From Bacillota bacterium (GTDB taxonomy: Bacteria > Bacillota > Sulfobacillia > Sulfobacillales > Sulfobacillaceae): DNA of 64,000 nucleotides. The notes beneath the pieces are model-generated. The model searched no databases, was not told where the DNA came from, and saw only the letters and a list, made by a program, of their open reading frames with translations. Location: positions 58,502 to 122,501 of the forward strand of contig JAIMBD010000005.1 of assembly GCA_023511625.1 (NCBI GenBank), read 5' to 3'. The first letter of the stretch is position 1. Every line of letters begins with the position of its first letter. This document shows positions 8,154 to 16,682 of this stretch, one piece after another. Both the position numbers and the translations under genes were made by a program.

Positions 8154-10814
8154 TTGGCCAAGCGCAAAGCCCGTACCAAGCCGCCGGCGGCGCCCCCTGC
8201 CGCCAAGTCGCCTCGCCCGCCGGCCAAGCCCACGGCGTCGTCCTCCACCCGGCGCGAGCCGCGGCGGGCCCCGGCGCGGCAGAAAGATTGGGTGCCGGCC
8301 TACGCCGGCGCCGTGACGTTGGCCACCCTGGTCCTAACTGTCTGGCCCCAAGGCCTCTTCTTTGATTACTCAGGACTCATCGTGGCCGGCCTGTTGTTCC
8401 TGGCGGGTGGCTTTTTGCTGGCCCGCCTCGACCGGCGGGCCTGGTGGGGCCTTGCACCTTGGGCAGCGGCGGCGTTGGGCTACGTGTTGGCCATGATTCA
8501 CCCCTTGGACCTCGGCCAGGCGCAGGCGGGAGCCGTGATGCACGCCAGTCTTGCGGTCATGGCGGGGCTTTCGTGGTTGGCGGCGGCCGAGCCGAGCTGG
8601 CGCGAGCGGCTTCTTGCCGCCTTCGGCGGGCTGATGGCGCTCTTGGCCTGGCTCATCCCTCTCGACACCGGGCATTGGCTGCATCTTTTCTCTGGTCTTT
8701 TGTTTACCAACCGGTGGGCCAGCGTCTTCCAATATCCCGACACGGCCGGCGCCCTGTGGGGGGCGGGGTGGCTCGCACTGGCCTTTGTGGGTTCCCGGCG
8801 CCGGTGGGTCAAGGGCCTGGTACGCCTGGCCCAGGGCATCGACGGAGCGGCCTTGCTCCTGGCCTTGTCTCGTGGGGCCGACCTCGTCATGCCCTTCGGG
8901 GTGGTGCTGGCGCTCGTGGTATGGGCTGGGCGCGGTCGGTGGACCGGGGCCGCGAACGCGCTGGTGGGGGGCGGCCTGGTGGGGCTTTTGCTGGCGCTCC
9001 TGTGGCGGGGACATCTGCCGACTACGTCCGTCGGCCCGATCCTTTTCCTTGCGCTGGCCGCGGTCATGGTGGCGGCCTGGATGGCCCTGGAGTGGGGGTG
9101 GGAGCAGGTTCGGCCGAGCCTGTCCCCGCGCCGGCTGATGGTGGGCGCGGCGGGGGTGGCCGCGGCGGTAGTGGTGGCCGCAGCCCTTGCCGTGGCGCAG
9201 CGCGCCGAGCGCCCGGTGGTGGCCGGCGGCCCAGGTTATGCCATCTCCACCGATGCGCCGGTGGCGGGAAGGGTGGCCATCGAGGCCAGTGGGCCGGTGA
9301 GGGTGACGCTCAGCGCCGAGTCCCGGTACGACGCCACCAAGGTGGTCCAGACGGCGACGGTGGACAGCACGGGGACGGTGGCGATTCCCCCGCTGCCTGC
9401 TTGGGCCCAGGGGTTGTCGGTCAAGGTGGTGCCGGTGCACGGGTCCGTCGCCTTAGATCGGCTGGCCATCTTGGGGCCGAGCCCGCGGCAACTTTTGCCC
9501 TGGTACGTGCACGTCTTGCCGGCCTCGCTCTACACCCGTCTGCTGGAAGTCAACGGGCGCCAGCTTAGCATCTGGCAGCGCGGCGTATTCGTGGCCGATG
9601 GCATCCGCATGGCCCTGTCCCGTCCCCTGTTGGGTTACGGGGCCGGAGGCTGGGGGGCCGGGTATCGCCAGTATCAGTCGTTGCCCTACACCTCGCGCGA
9701 GGTGCACGATGGATGGGTGCAGTGGTGGATCGACGGCGGCGCGCTTGCCGGGCTGGGGTATGCCGGGCTTTTGGCCGGCGTGCTGTACGCCGCCGTGCAA
9801 AGCCGGCGCCAGGCGCTGTCGGAGGATCACCGCCGGGCCTTGGCCGGGCTGGTCGGGGTCAACGCCGTGCTCCTCGGACACGGCATCGTGGACTGGGACT
9901 TCTCGTTTTTGTGGGTGGAGCTGGTGGTGGCAGCCCTTTGGGCCGCCATGATGCGGGCCGCGACCCCTGAGCCGGCCGCCGCCCAAGGCCCGCGGCCGCT
10001 CGGGGCGCCCACCTTTTTGGCCGGCATCGCCTCCATCGCGGTGCTGGTGGCGGCGGCCTTGATGGCCCAAGCCCAAGGGTATACCAATGCCGCCTCGGCG
10101 GCCGTGCAGCACCGCAACGGCCAGGCCGCCTTGACGGCCGTGCAGCGCGCAGTGGGAGCCGATGGCAACTGGGGGCAAGCGTGGCAGCTGTTGGCAGAGG
10201 TGGAGGCGGCGTCGCTCCAGCAAAATCCCAAGGCAGGGATTCCCGTCGCGCAAGTGTCGGCGGCCTTCCAACAGGCCTTGCGCACCGAGCCGACCAATCC
10301 TGACCTCAGGGTGAGCTACGGCCGGTTTCTGTTAACCCAAAACCAACCCCAGGCCGCAGCGGCCCAGTTCCTGAAGGCGGTGGAACTCGGGCCCATGCGC
10401 CTGTCCAGCGTAAACCCGGCCATCGATGGCCTCTACAACGTGGCCGTGGACGGCTTGGCCCAAGGGCAGGAGGCAGTGGCGACCATCGGGATCCGCGACC
10501 TGCACCAGGCCATCACCCGCTACCAGGCCAGTCGGCGAGCGATTCCTGCCGGAATGCTGCCAGAGTTGACGCTGCCCGACTTTTCCGGCGCCGAAGAGGT
10601 GGCCGCGGGGTTGGACGCCTTGACCCACGGCCAGCTGACCGAGGCGCGCCATCTCTGGCAGGCGGTGGCGGGCGGCCAGCCGCAGGCGGCTGCACAGGAC
10701 TGGCTTTTAATCGCCGAGTGGGTGGCCGGACAGCACGCGGCCGCAGTGCCAAGCCCGATGGTGGCCATCGCCCAGCGCCTCCTGTCCTGGCATCTTGTGG
10801 GCGGGCGGTCGTAG
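8154..10814 (+). CDS. O-antigen ligase/polymerase-like membrane protein with C-terminal TPR-like region
   Basis: An ~886-residue multi-spanning protein. After a basic Lys/Arg/Pro-rich cytoplasmic N terminus come about ten helices, then a large extracytoplasmic loop (~350-470), and the Wzy_C-type signature RPLLGYGAGGWGAGYRQYQS with REVHDGWVQWWIDGG, which marks WaaL/Wzy enzymes that join or polymerise lipid-linked glycans. The last ~250 residues are Ala/Gln-rich helices with TPR character (LRTEPTNPDLRVSYGRFLLTQNQPQAA). TTG 8154 has AAAGGGG 9 bases upstream; ATG 8079 with GGAG is an alternative. First gene of the + strand polysaccharide operon. Confidence 0.85.
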   Translation: MAKRKARTKPPAAPPAAKSPRPPAKPTASSSTRREPRRAPARQKDWVPAYAGAVTLATLVLTVWPQGLFFDYSGLIVAGLLFLAGGFLLARLDRRAWWGLAPWAAAALGYVLAMIHPLDLGQAQAGAVMHASLAVMAGLSWLAAAEPSWRERLLAAFGGLMALLAWLIPLDTGHWLHLFSGLLFTNRWASVFQYPDTAGALWGAGWLALAFVGSRRRWVKGLVRLAQGIDGAALLLALSRGADLVMPFGVVLALVVWAGRGRWTGAANALVGGGLVGLLLALLWRGHLPTTSVGPILFLALAAVMVAAWMALEWGWEQVRPSLSPRRLMVGAAGVAAAVVVAAALAVAQRAERPVVAGGPGYAISTDAPVAGRVAIEASGPVRVTLSAESRYDATKVVQTATVDSTGTVAIPPLPAWAQGLSVKVVPVHGSVALDRLAILGPSPRQLLPWYVHVLPASLYTRLLEVNGRQLSIWQRGVFVADGIRMALSRPLLGYGAGGWGAGYRQYQSLPYTSREVHDGWVQWWIDGGALAGLGYAGLLAGVLYAAVQSRRQALSEDHRRALAGLVGVNAVLLGHGIVDWDFSFLWVELVVAALWAAMMRAATPEPAAAQGPRPLGAPTFLAGIASIAVLVAAALMAQAQGYTNAASAAVQHRNGQAALTAVQRAVGADGNWGQAWQLLAEVEAASLQQNPKAGIPVAQVSAAFQQALRTEPTNPDLRVSYGRFLLTQNQPQAAAAQFLKAVELGPMRLSSVNPAIDGLYNVAVDGLAQGQEAVATIGIRDLHQAITRYQASRRAIPAGMLPELTLPDFSGAEEVAAGLDALTHGQLTEARHLWQAVAGGQPQAAAQDWLLIAEWVAGQHAAAVPSPMVAIAQRLLSWHLVGGRS

Positions 10815-10842
10815 CCCGGTGGCGGGAGAGCGCGAAGGACCG

Positions 10843-11700
10843 ATGGAGATGCGCGCACCACACCAAGCCACGCCACTGCCGGCCGGCTCGGCCCCGGCCC
10901 CCGGACGAAGGGAACGGTTTTTGGCCCGGCTCCGGTCCTTGGCCCTGTGGAGCGAGCTCATCCGCAACCTCGCGGTGCGGGACGTGGAGACCCGCTACAA
11001 GCACTCCCTCTTGGGACTGTATTGGGCCATCATCAACCCGTTGGCCACGGCCGGCATCTTTGGGTTTGTGTTTGGGGTCATCTTTCACGCGGCGTCGCAG
11101 TCGGTCCCCTACGTGGTGTTTCTCCTGACGGGGCTTACCTTTTGGAACCTGTTCGCCAACGGAGTGATGTCGGCCACCGTCAGCGTAACCGGCAACGCTG
11201 CGCTCCTGGCCAAGATCTACTTTCCCCGCGTGGTCCTGCCCACGGCGGCAGTGCTGGCCCGGTTTATCGATTTTCTCTTCAGCCTCTTCGTGCTCGCGGT
11301 GTTCGTGGCGCTCTACCGGGTGCCGGTGCATTGGTCGGCCTTGGCGGTGGTGCCGGTGGTGGTCGTGGAGATGCTTTTCACCTTGGGCGTGGGCTACATG
11401 ACGGCAGCCTTGAACGTCCTCTACCGCGACGTCAATCAGTTGGTAGGGCTCCTTTTGATGGTGTGGATGTACCTGTCGCCGGTGATGTTCACCGTCGCCC
11501 AGGTGCCGGCGAGCCTGCGCCCGATCCTGTTGCTAAACCCCATGGGCGGCCTTATCCAGGCGGAACGCGACCTTTTGTTCACGGGCCACCTGACCGATGC
11601 CACCTATCTGTGGACGGCAGGGAGTTGGACGGCGCTGGTGTTCGTCGGCGGGCTTTACCTCTTCAAGCGCATCGAGCCCTTGTTCGCCGAGGTGATGTGA
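10843..11700 (+). CDS. wzm: Polysaccharide/teichoic-acid ABC exporter permease (Wzm/TagG-like)
   Basis: A 285-residue ABC-2 permease with six helices and the family hallmark RDVETRYKHSLLGLYWAIINPL near the N terminus. LYRDVNQLVGLLLMVWMYLSPVMF and LLLNPMGGLIQAERDLL are the conserved later segments. It forms the channel that moves lipid-linked polysaccharide across the membrane, powered by the ATPase encoded 1 base downstream. The ATG at 10843 is preceded by AAGGA; the longer open frame starts inside the preceding gene. Gene pair and order match Wzm-Wzt systems. Confidence 0.94.
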   Translation: MEMRAPHQATPLPAGSAPAPGRRERFLARLRSLALWSELIRNLAVRDVETRYKHSLLGLYWAIINPLATAGIFGFVFGVIFHAASQSVPYVVFLLTGLTFWNLFANGVMSATVSVTGNAALLAKIYFPRVVLPTAAVLARFIDFLFSLFVLAVFVALYRVPVHWSALAVVPVVVVEMLFTLGVGYMTAALNVLYRDVNQLVGLLLMVWMYLSPVMFTVAQVPASLRPILLLNPMGGLIQAERDLLFTGHLTDATYLWTAGSWTALVFVGGLYLFKRIEPLFAEVM

Positions 11701-11701
11701 G

Positions 11702-12895
11702 GTGGCGTACCTTCGGGCCGAACACATCTCCAAGCGCTTTCAGCTGCGGCGCGACCGCGCCGACAGCGTGGGGGGACTTTTGATGCGCATGTTGCCGGGG
11801 CGGCGGCCACCTCCGGCCGAGCCCTTCTGGGCCCTGCGCGACGTCTCCTTCGAGATGGGGCCGGGGGTGAGCTTCGGCATCGTCGGCAACAACGGTTCCG
11901 GCAAGAGCACGCTGTTGAAGATCGTGACCCGCACCATGCTGCCCACCACCGGCCGCATCGCCGTGGAGGGCCGGGTCTCCGCCTTGATCGAACTCGGGGC
12001 CGGGTTTCACCCGGACTTCACCGGGCGCGAAAACGTCTACCTCAACGCCTCCATCCTCGGCATCCCGCGGCGGCAGATCGAGCGCAAGATGGAGGAGATC
12101 ATCGACTTTGCCGAGATCCGGCCGTTCATCGACACGCCGGTCAAGTATTACTCGTCGGGGATGCACGCGCGGCTCGGGTTTGCCGTGGCCACCAGCGTCG
12201 AGCCCGACCTCCTGATCGTGGACGAGGTGCTGGCGGTCGGGGACGAGGCCTTCCAGCAAAAGTGCATGGACCGCATCTTTCGCATGAAACGCGAGGGCGT
12301 CAACATCCTGCTCGTCTCCCACGACCTCGGGTCCATCGAGCGCCTGATGGACCAGGCGCTGTGGCTCGACCGCGGAGTGATGCGGGCCCAGGGGCGGCCT
12401 CGGGATGTGGTCCACGCCTACCGCGAGGCCCTCATTGGGGCCGATGCCGCCCCGGCCCCGGCCGATGGCCCGGAACCGGCCGCCCCGGCCCTGGAGCTCG
12501 TGTCGGCGCACTGCCTCTCCCAAGGCCGCGCCGTGGACCAGATCCGGGCCGGAGACCCCCTGACGGTGGAGTGGACGTGGGCTTGCAGGGGGCCTGAGGT
12601 CTTCCAAGGCGCCTTGGAGCTGAGCCTTCGGCGTCCGGACGGGCTCGAAATCGCCCGCTGGTCGCAGCTGAAAGAAGGCAGGCAGATTGCCGTCGGGCCA
12701 GGCCAGGCGCGGGTGGCCCTGGATCTCGACGCCCTTTGGCTGGCCACCGGCCAGTACGAATTCGACTGCGCCCTGTTCGACGGGCAGGGCCGGCGCATCT
12801 GGGAGGCCCGCCCCTTATTGACCTTGCGCGTTCAGGCGCTCGACTTCAGCGCCGGCTTGGTGCTCATCCCCCACCGCTGGCGGGTGGAAGCATGA
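11702..12895 (+). CDS. wzt: Polysaccharide ABC exporter ATPase with C-terminal carbohydrate-binding-type extension (Wzt-like)
   Basis: A 397-residue ATPase starting with GTG 1 base after the permease stop. Walker A is GNNGSGKST (62-70), signature YSSGMHARLGFAVA, Walker B LLIVDEVLAVGDE. The nucleotide-binding domain ends near residue 245; the remaining ~150 residues form a beta-rich Wzt C-terminal domain (PLTVEWTWAC, LELSLRRPDGLEIAR, YEFDCALFD) which in Wzt proteins recognises the non-reducing end of the finished glycan before export. This points to substrate-checked export rather than simple teichoic-acid TagH type. Stop overlaps the next ATG by 4 bases. Confidence 0.94.
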   Translation: MAYLRAEHISKRFQLRRDRADSVGGLLMRMLPGRRPPPAEPFWALRDVSFEMGPGVSFGIVGNNGSGKSTLLKIVTRTMLPTTGRIAVEGRVSALIELGAGFHPDFTGRENVYLNASILGIPRRQIERKMEEIIDFAEIRPFIDTPVKYYSSGMHARLGFAVATSVEPDLLIVDEVLAVGDEAFQQKCMDRIFRMKREGVNILLVSHDLGSIERLMDQALWLDRGVMRAQGRPRDVVHAYREALIGADAAPAPADGPEPAAPALELVSAHCLSQGRAVDQIRAGDPLTVEWTWACRGPEVFQGALELSLRRPDGLEIARWSQLKEGRQIAVGPGQARVALDLDALWLATGQYEFDCALFDGQGRRIWEARPLLTLRVQALDFSAGLVLIPHRWRVEA

Positions 12896-14010
12896 CGGCG
12901 CCCTTAATCGCCGTCGACGCCCGCTACGGGTTGCGCGCGATGCGGCGCGGCATCGGGGAGTACGTCTACCAGCTGTTTTGGGCCTTGGCGGAGTTGCCCC
13001 GCCCGTATCGCGTGGCGCTCTTCGGCGACGGGTCGGCCGACCCTGAGGTGGTGGCTGCGTTCCGGCGCCGGTACCCGGTCGAAATCCTTTCGGCCCCAAA
13101 CTTCTTCTGGTGGGAGCAGGTGGCCTTTCCGCAAGCGGCGCGCCGCTGGCGCGCCGCCTTTGTCCACGGCACAGCCAACATCGCCCCCTTGGGCTGGGCG
13201 CCGCGCGCCGTGCTCACCGTGCACGACGTCATCGAGTGGCACCGGGGGCGCGATTTCCCGGGTCAGCTGGCGTGGCGACATCGGCTCAGTCGCCTGTATC
13301 GCATGAACGCCTTGGCCCACCTGGCTCCCCTATGTCCCTTGGTGTTCACCGTCTCTGAGTACGCCGCCGCCACCGTGGCCGAAACCTTGGGCGTGGCGCG
13401 CGCGCACCTTCGGGTGACGCCCTTGGCCCCAAAGCCGGTGCCGTCCTTCCCGGATCCTGCGCCGGGGGCGCGTCCGCCCTTTGTCTTGGTCTTGGGCGCC
13501 CGCGACGAGCGCAAAAACCTGCGCGGGGCCTTCGCCGCCTTGGCTCGCACGGCGCCGCCGGTACGCTTTGAGGTGGTGGGGGTGGAAGAGGCGGCTGTGC
13601 CCTGGGCGCAAAAGTTGGCCGAGACCTTCGGGGTCGCCGAGCGCGTGGCCGTGCGGGGGATGGTGCCAGACGCGGAGCTTTGGGCGCTGTACCGTGCGGC
13701 CCGCGCGCTGTTGTATCCGAGCTACGAGGAGGGGTTTGGGCTTCCGGTGCTGGAAGCCATGCGCTTTGGCTGTCCCGTCATCGCCAGCCGGCGCGGGGCC
13801 GTGCCGGAAGTGGCCGGCGACGCCGCCCTCTTGGTGGACCCGGCCGATCCCGAGGCCATGGCCGGGGCCATCGAGGCGGTGTGGCGCGACGACGATCTTT
13901 GGGCGGAGCTCGCCCGCCGCGGCCAGAGACGGGCTGCCCGTTACACCTGGGCCAACACCGCAGCGCTGACCCATGCCGGCTACCTCGCCCTCGTGGAGGG
14001 GGGGCGATAA
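12892..14010 (+). CDS. Glycosyltransferase family 4
   Basis: A 372-residue GT-B retaining glycosyltransferase. The C-terminal GT4 donor site is clear: SYEEGFGLPVLEAMRFGCPVIASRRGAVPEVAGDAALLVDP. N-terminal features IAVDARYGLRAMRRGIGEYVYQL and VLTVHDVIEWH are typical of mannosyltransferase-like GT4 enzymes in polysaccharide loci. ATG overlaps the Wzt stop (ATGA), so it is translationally coupled to the exporter. Donor and acceptor sugars cannot be read from sequence. Confidence 0.92.
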   Translation: MTAPLIAVDARYGLRAMRRGIGEYVYQLFWALAELPRPYRVALFGDGSADPEVVAAFRRRYPVEILSAPNFFWWEQVAFPQAARRWRAAFVHGTANIAPLGWAPRAVLTVHDVIEWHRGRDFPGQLAWRHRLSRLYRMNALAHLAPLCPLVFTVSEYAAATVAETLGVARAHLRVTPLAPKPVPSFPDPAPGARPPFVLVLGARDERKNLRGAFAALARTAPPVRFEVVGVEEAAVPWAQKLAETFGVAERVAVRGMVPDAELWALYRAARALLYPSYEEGFGLPVLEAMRFGCPVIASRRGAVPEVAGDAALLVDPADPEAMAGAIEAVWRDDDLWAELARRGQRRAARYTWANTAALTHAGYLALVEGGR

Positions 14011-14013
14011 ACC

Positions 14014-15081
14014 GTGCGGGTGGCGGTGGTGGCCGGACGCGGGCCCTGGCCCATTCGGGGCGGGGAGGCGGTGCGGCTCGACGCCTGGCTTCGGGTGTTA
14101 AGCCGCCGCCACGAGGTCACTTTGGCCGTGCCCGGCGGCACGGCTTGTCCGCTGCCGGCCCTTTCGGTGGTGGCCTTACCGCCGCTCTCCCGCCGGCTTT
14201 GGGCCATCCTGCGCCACCCCTTCCTTCCGACCACGGTGGCCCTGGCCTGGGACCGCGACGTCGCGGCGGCGGTGCAACGGGTGGTAGCGGCCCACGACCG
14301 CACCCTCTTCTACCAGCTGCGCACCACGGCTTGGCTGCCATCTCCTCGAGCCGGCGTGGCGGTCGACCTTACCGACGCCCTGTCTTTGTACTACCGGCGT
14401 CGGGCGCGCCGTGAGCCGTGGTGGGCCTTCGAGGCTTGGCGGACGGCTCGCTGGGAGCAGGGGGTGGTGGCCCGTTGGCCGGCCTTTGTCGTCTCCGACC
14501 ACGACCGCAAGGCGCTGGCCGGCTCCACCGCCCCAAAGCTCGTGGTGGCGAGAAACGGCGTCTTCGGCCCTCCGCCGGGGTACCGGCGCGAGCCTAAAAG
14601 GCGGCGCTGGGTGACGGTCGGGAACTGGACTTATTGGCCCAACCGGTCGGGGCTGAGGCGCTTTCTCGCCCAGGTCTGGCCCGAGGTCTTGCGCGTCCAC
14701 CGCGACGCCGAGCTCTGGGTGGCGGGAAGCGGGGCGATTCCGGCCGCCTTGCCGGCGGGGGTGCGCTGGCTTGGGCCGATGGAGGACCTTGCCCCGCTCT
14801 ATGCCGGGGCTTGGGCAGCGGTGGCGCCGGTGGAATTCGGGGCCGGGACCAAGACCAAGGTACTGGAGGCTTTGGCTTACGGCGTAGGGGTGGTCACGAC
14901 CCCCGTGGGGGCCGAGGGCCTGCCGGTCGAAGCCGGCATTTTGGTGGTGCGGGAGCGGTCGGAGTGGATCCGGGCCCTGGCTGAGGAATGGGCCGCGGAA
15001 TCCGCGCGCTGCCAGAGCGTCTTGGCGTCCTGGCACTGGGAAAAGACGTTGGCCCCGGCCGTGGAGGTGATCGAGGGGTGA
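14014..15081 (+). CDS. Glycosyltransferase (GT4-like)
   Basis: A 355-residue GT-B glycosyltransferase beginning with GTG 3 bases after the previous stop. The N terminus RVAVVAGRGPWPIRGGEAVRL carries the acceptor-domain glycine loop, and the donor side shows FGAGTKTKVLEALAYGVGVVTTPVGAEGL, the E-x7-E-like segment of the group related to sugar transferases of the stp1 family. It lacks the usual EGFGLP motif, replaced by the GAGTKTK form seen in this subgroup. Acts in the same polysaccharide assembly operon. Confidence 0.88.
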   Translation: MRVAVVAGRGPWPIRGGEAVRLDAWLRVLSRRHEVTLAVPGGTACPLPALSVVALPPLSRRLWAILRHPFLPTTVALAWDRDVAAAVQRVVAAHDRTLFYQLRTTAWLPSPRAGVAVDLTDALSLYYRRRARREPWWAFEAWRTARWEQGVVARWPAFVVSDHDRKALAGSTAPKLVVARNGVFGPPPGYRREPKRRRWVTVGNWTYWPNRSGLRRFLAQVWPEVLRVHRDAELWVAGSGAIPAALPAGVRWLGPMEDLAPLYAGAWAAVAPVEFGAGTKTKVLEALAYGVGVVTTPVGAEGLPVEAGILVVRERSEWIRALAEEWAAESARCQSVLASWHWEKTLAPAVEVIEG

Positions 15082-16160
15082 AGGTGGTGCTCGTCATCAC
15101 CTCGGCCGATTGGGGCGGCGCCCAGCGCCACGTTTATGACCTTGCGCGCGGCCTTTGCCGGCGCGGCCATGCCCCCGAGGTGTGGTACGGAGTGCCGGGG
15201 CCGCTGGTCGCCCGCTTGGCCCAGGCCGGGATCCCGTCGAGGCGGGTGGCGAACCTCGTCCGCCGCCTGGCCCCCGGCCGAGATTTCGCGGGGGTGCGGA
15301 GCCTGCGGAGGGAACTCTTGGCGTTTGGCCCTGACGTGGTCCACGTCCACTCCTCGAAGGCGGGGGTGTTGGTGCGGGCCGCCCTGGGAGACGGGGCCTT
15401 GCCGGTGGTCTACACCGTCCACGGGCTCGTCTGGCGCAACGAGCGGATGGCGGGGTGGAAGCGCCGGTTCTACCGTTGGGTGGAAGAGCGGCTCTTGAGT
15501 CGGGCGGCCGTGACGGTGGTGCTTTCGGCGGGCGACGAGGCGGCGCTGGTCTCTGCGCGGCCGGACCTTCGCCCCCGCATCGTGCGCATCGCCCATGGCG
15601 TCGAGGGCCCGCCGCGGCCCCTCGGGCTGCCGGACGCCCCCATTTTGGGTACCGTGGCCCGGTTCACCCCCGAGAAGGCGCTCGACCGCGCCTTGGAACT
15701 GGTGGCGGCGGTGCGCCCGGCGCTGCCCGACGTGCGCCTGGTGTTGGTGGGCGACGGACCACTGCGCGGCACCCTGGTGGCGATGGCCGCGCGCCTGGGC
15801 GTGGCCGACTGCGTCCAGTTTGCCGGTTTTCAGGAGGACGTTTGGCCGTGGCTGGAGTCGATGCGGGTCTTCCTCCTCACTTCGGTCAAAGAAGGGATGC
15901 CCTATGCCTTGCTCGAGGCCATGGCGGCAGGTCGGCTGATCTTGGCCACGCCGGTGGGAGCCGTGCCGGAATTGGTGGCAAGCTACCCCCGGGGCCGGGT
16001 GGCAGCGCCAGCGGATTTGGCCCGGGAACTGTTGGCCCTGCTGCAAGCACCGCCGGCTCCGCTGGAGGGGGTACAGTTGCCAGACGTGAACGCGATGGTG
16101 GAAGCGGTGCTCGACGTCTACCGGCAGGCTCAAGCCGTTTGGCAAGGGGGTCGGGCGTGA
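15078..16160 (+). CDS. Glycosyltransferase family 4
   Basis: A 360-residue GT4 enzyme; GTG overlaps the previous stop by 4 bases. VVLVITSADWGGAQRHVYDLARGL is the GGAxxH-type start common to EPS glycosyltransferases, VVHVHSSKAGVLVR and TVHGLVW follow, and the donor site is LLTSVKEGMPYALLEAMAAG with PVGAVPELV. Likely adds a sugar to the lipid-linked precursor at the cytoplasmic face of the membrane. Coupled to both neighbours. Confidence 0.91.
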   Translation: MKVVLVITSADWGGAQRHVYDLARGLCRRGHAPEVWYGVPGPLVARLAQAGIPSRRVANLVRRLAPGRDFAGVRSLRRELLAFGPDVVHVHSSKAGVLVRAALGDGALPVVYTVHGLVWRNERMAGWKRRFYRWVEERLLSRAAVTVVLSAGDEAALVSARPDLRPRIVRIAHGVEGPPRPLGLPDAPILGTVARFTPEKALDRALELVAAVRPALPDVRLVLVGDGPLRGTLVAMAARLGVADCVQFAGFQEDVWPWLESMRVFLLTSVKEGMPYALLEAMAAGRLILATPVGAVPELVASYPRGRVAAPADLARELLALLQAPPAPLEGVQLPDVNAMVEAVLDVYRQAQAVWQGGRA

Positions 16161-16609
16161 TCTTCCTGGCTTACGCCCTCGTCAGTTGGCTGGTCGGCGC
16201 CTTTTCCATCGACTGGCGCCGGTGGCGGCGAGGGTACCCCACGGCCCTGGCCGGGGCTTTGGGCTCGTGCGTGCTCGACTTGAGCGGCCTCGGACACGGG
16301 GGCTGGTGGACCTACCACAGCCGGTGGTTGCCCGGGCTGTGGCCCAACCTCGTCCTCAATCTTAGCCTCTACCCGGTGGGGGCGTGGACCTTTGCCCAAC
16401 GGTTGCCGCGCCGAGGGGGGCGGCTTTTCCTGTGGGGCCTTCTCGGAGAAGCCGTGCTGGTGGCGGAAGAGGCGGGGCTTTGGCTAAGCGGCCACTTGTC
16501 CTACCGAAACGGGTGGGGCATCGGGTGGTCTGCCCTCTTAAACGTAGGACTTTTGGCCGGGCTTTTGGCCCACGCGCGCTGGGCCGAGGGCCTTTGGGCG
16601 CGGCGTTGA
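16157..16609 (+). CDS. Small integral membrane protein (CBO0543-like)
   Basis: A 150-residue hydrophobic protein with four to five helices, starting at a GTG that overlaps the previous stop by 4 bases. Features such as GGWWTYHSRWLPGLWPNLVLNLSLYPVG resemble the CBO0543-type membrane proteins of spore-forming Firmicutes, whose function is unknown; the match is from memory of the pattern. Its tight coupling to glycosyltransferases suggests an envelope role. No catalytic motif is seen. Confidence 0.65.
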   Translation: MIFLAYALVSWLVGAFSIDWRRWRRGYPTALAGALGSCVLDLSGLGHGGWWTYHSRWLPGLWPNLVLNLSLYPVGAWTFAQRLPRRGGRLFLWGLLGEAVLVAEEAGLWLSGHLSYRNGWGIGWSALLNVGLLAGLLAHARWAEGLWARR

Positions 16610-16682
16610 GGCGAATGCGCTATAGTGGAAAAAGACGAGAGGAAGCGGGAGCGGATTTCGCCCAAAGGGGGGACTTCCCGTG

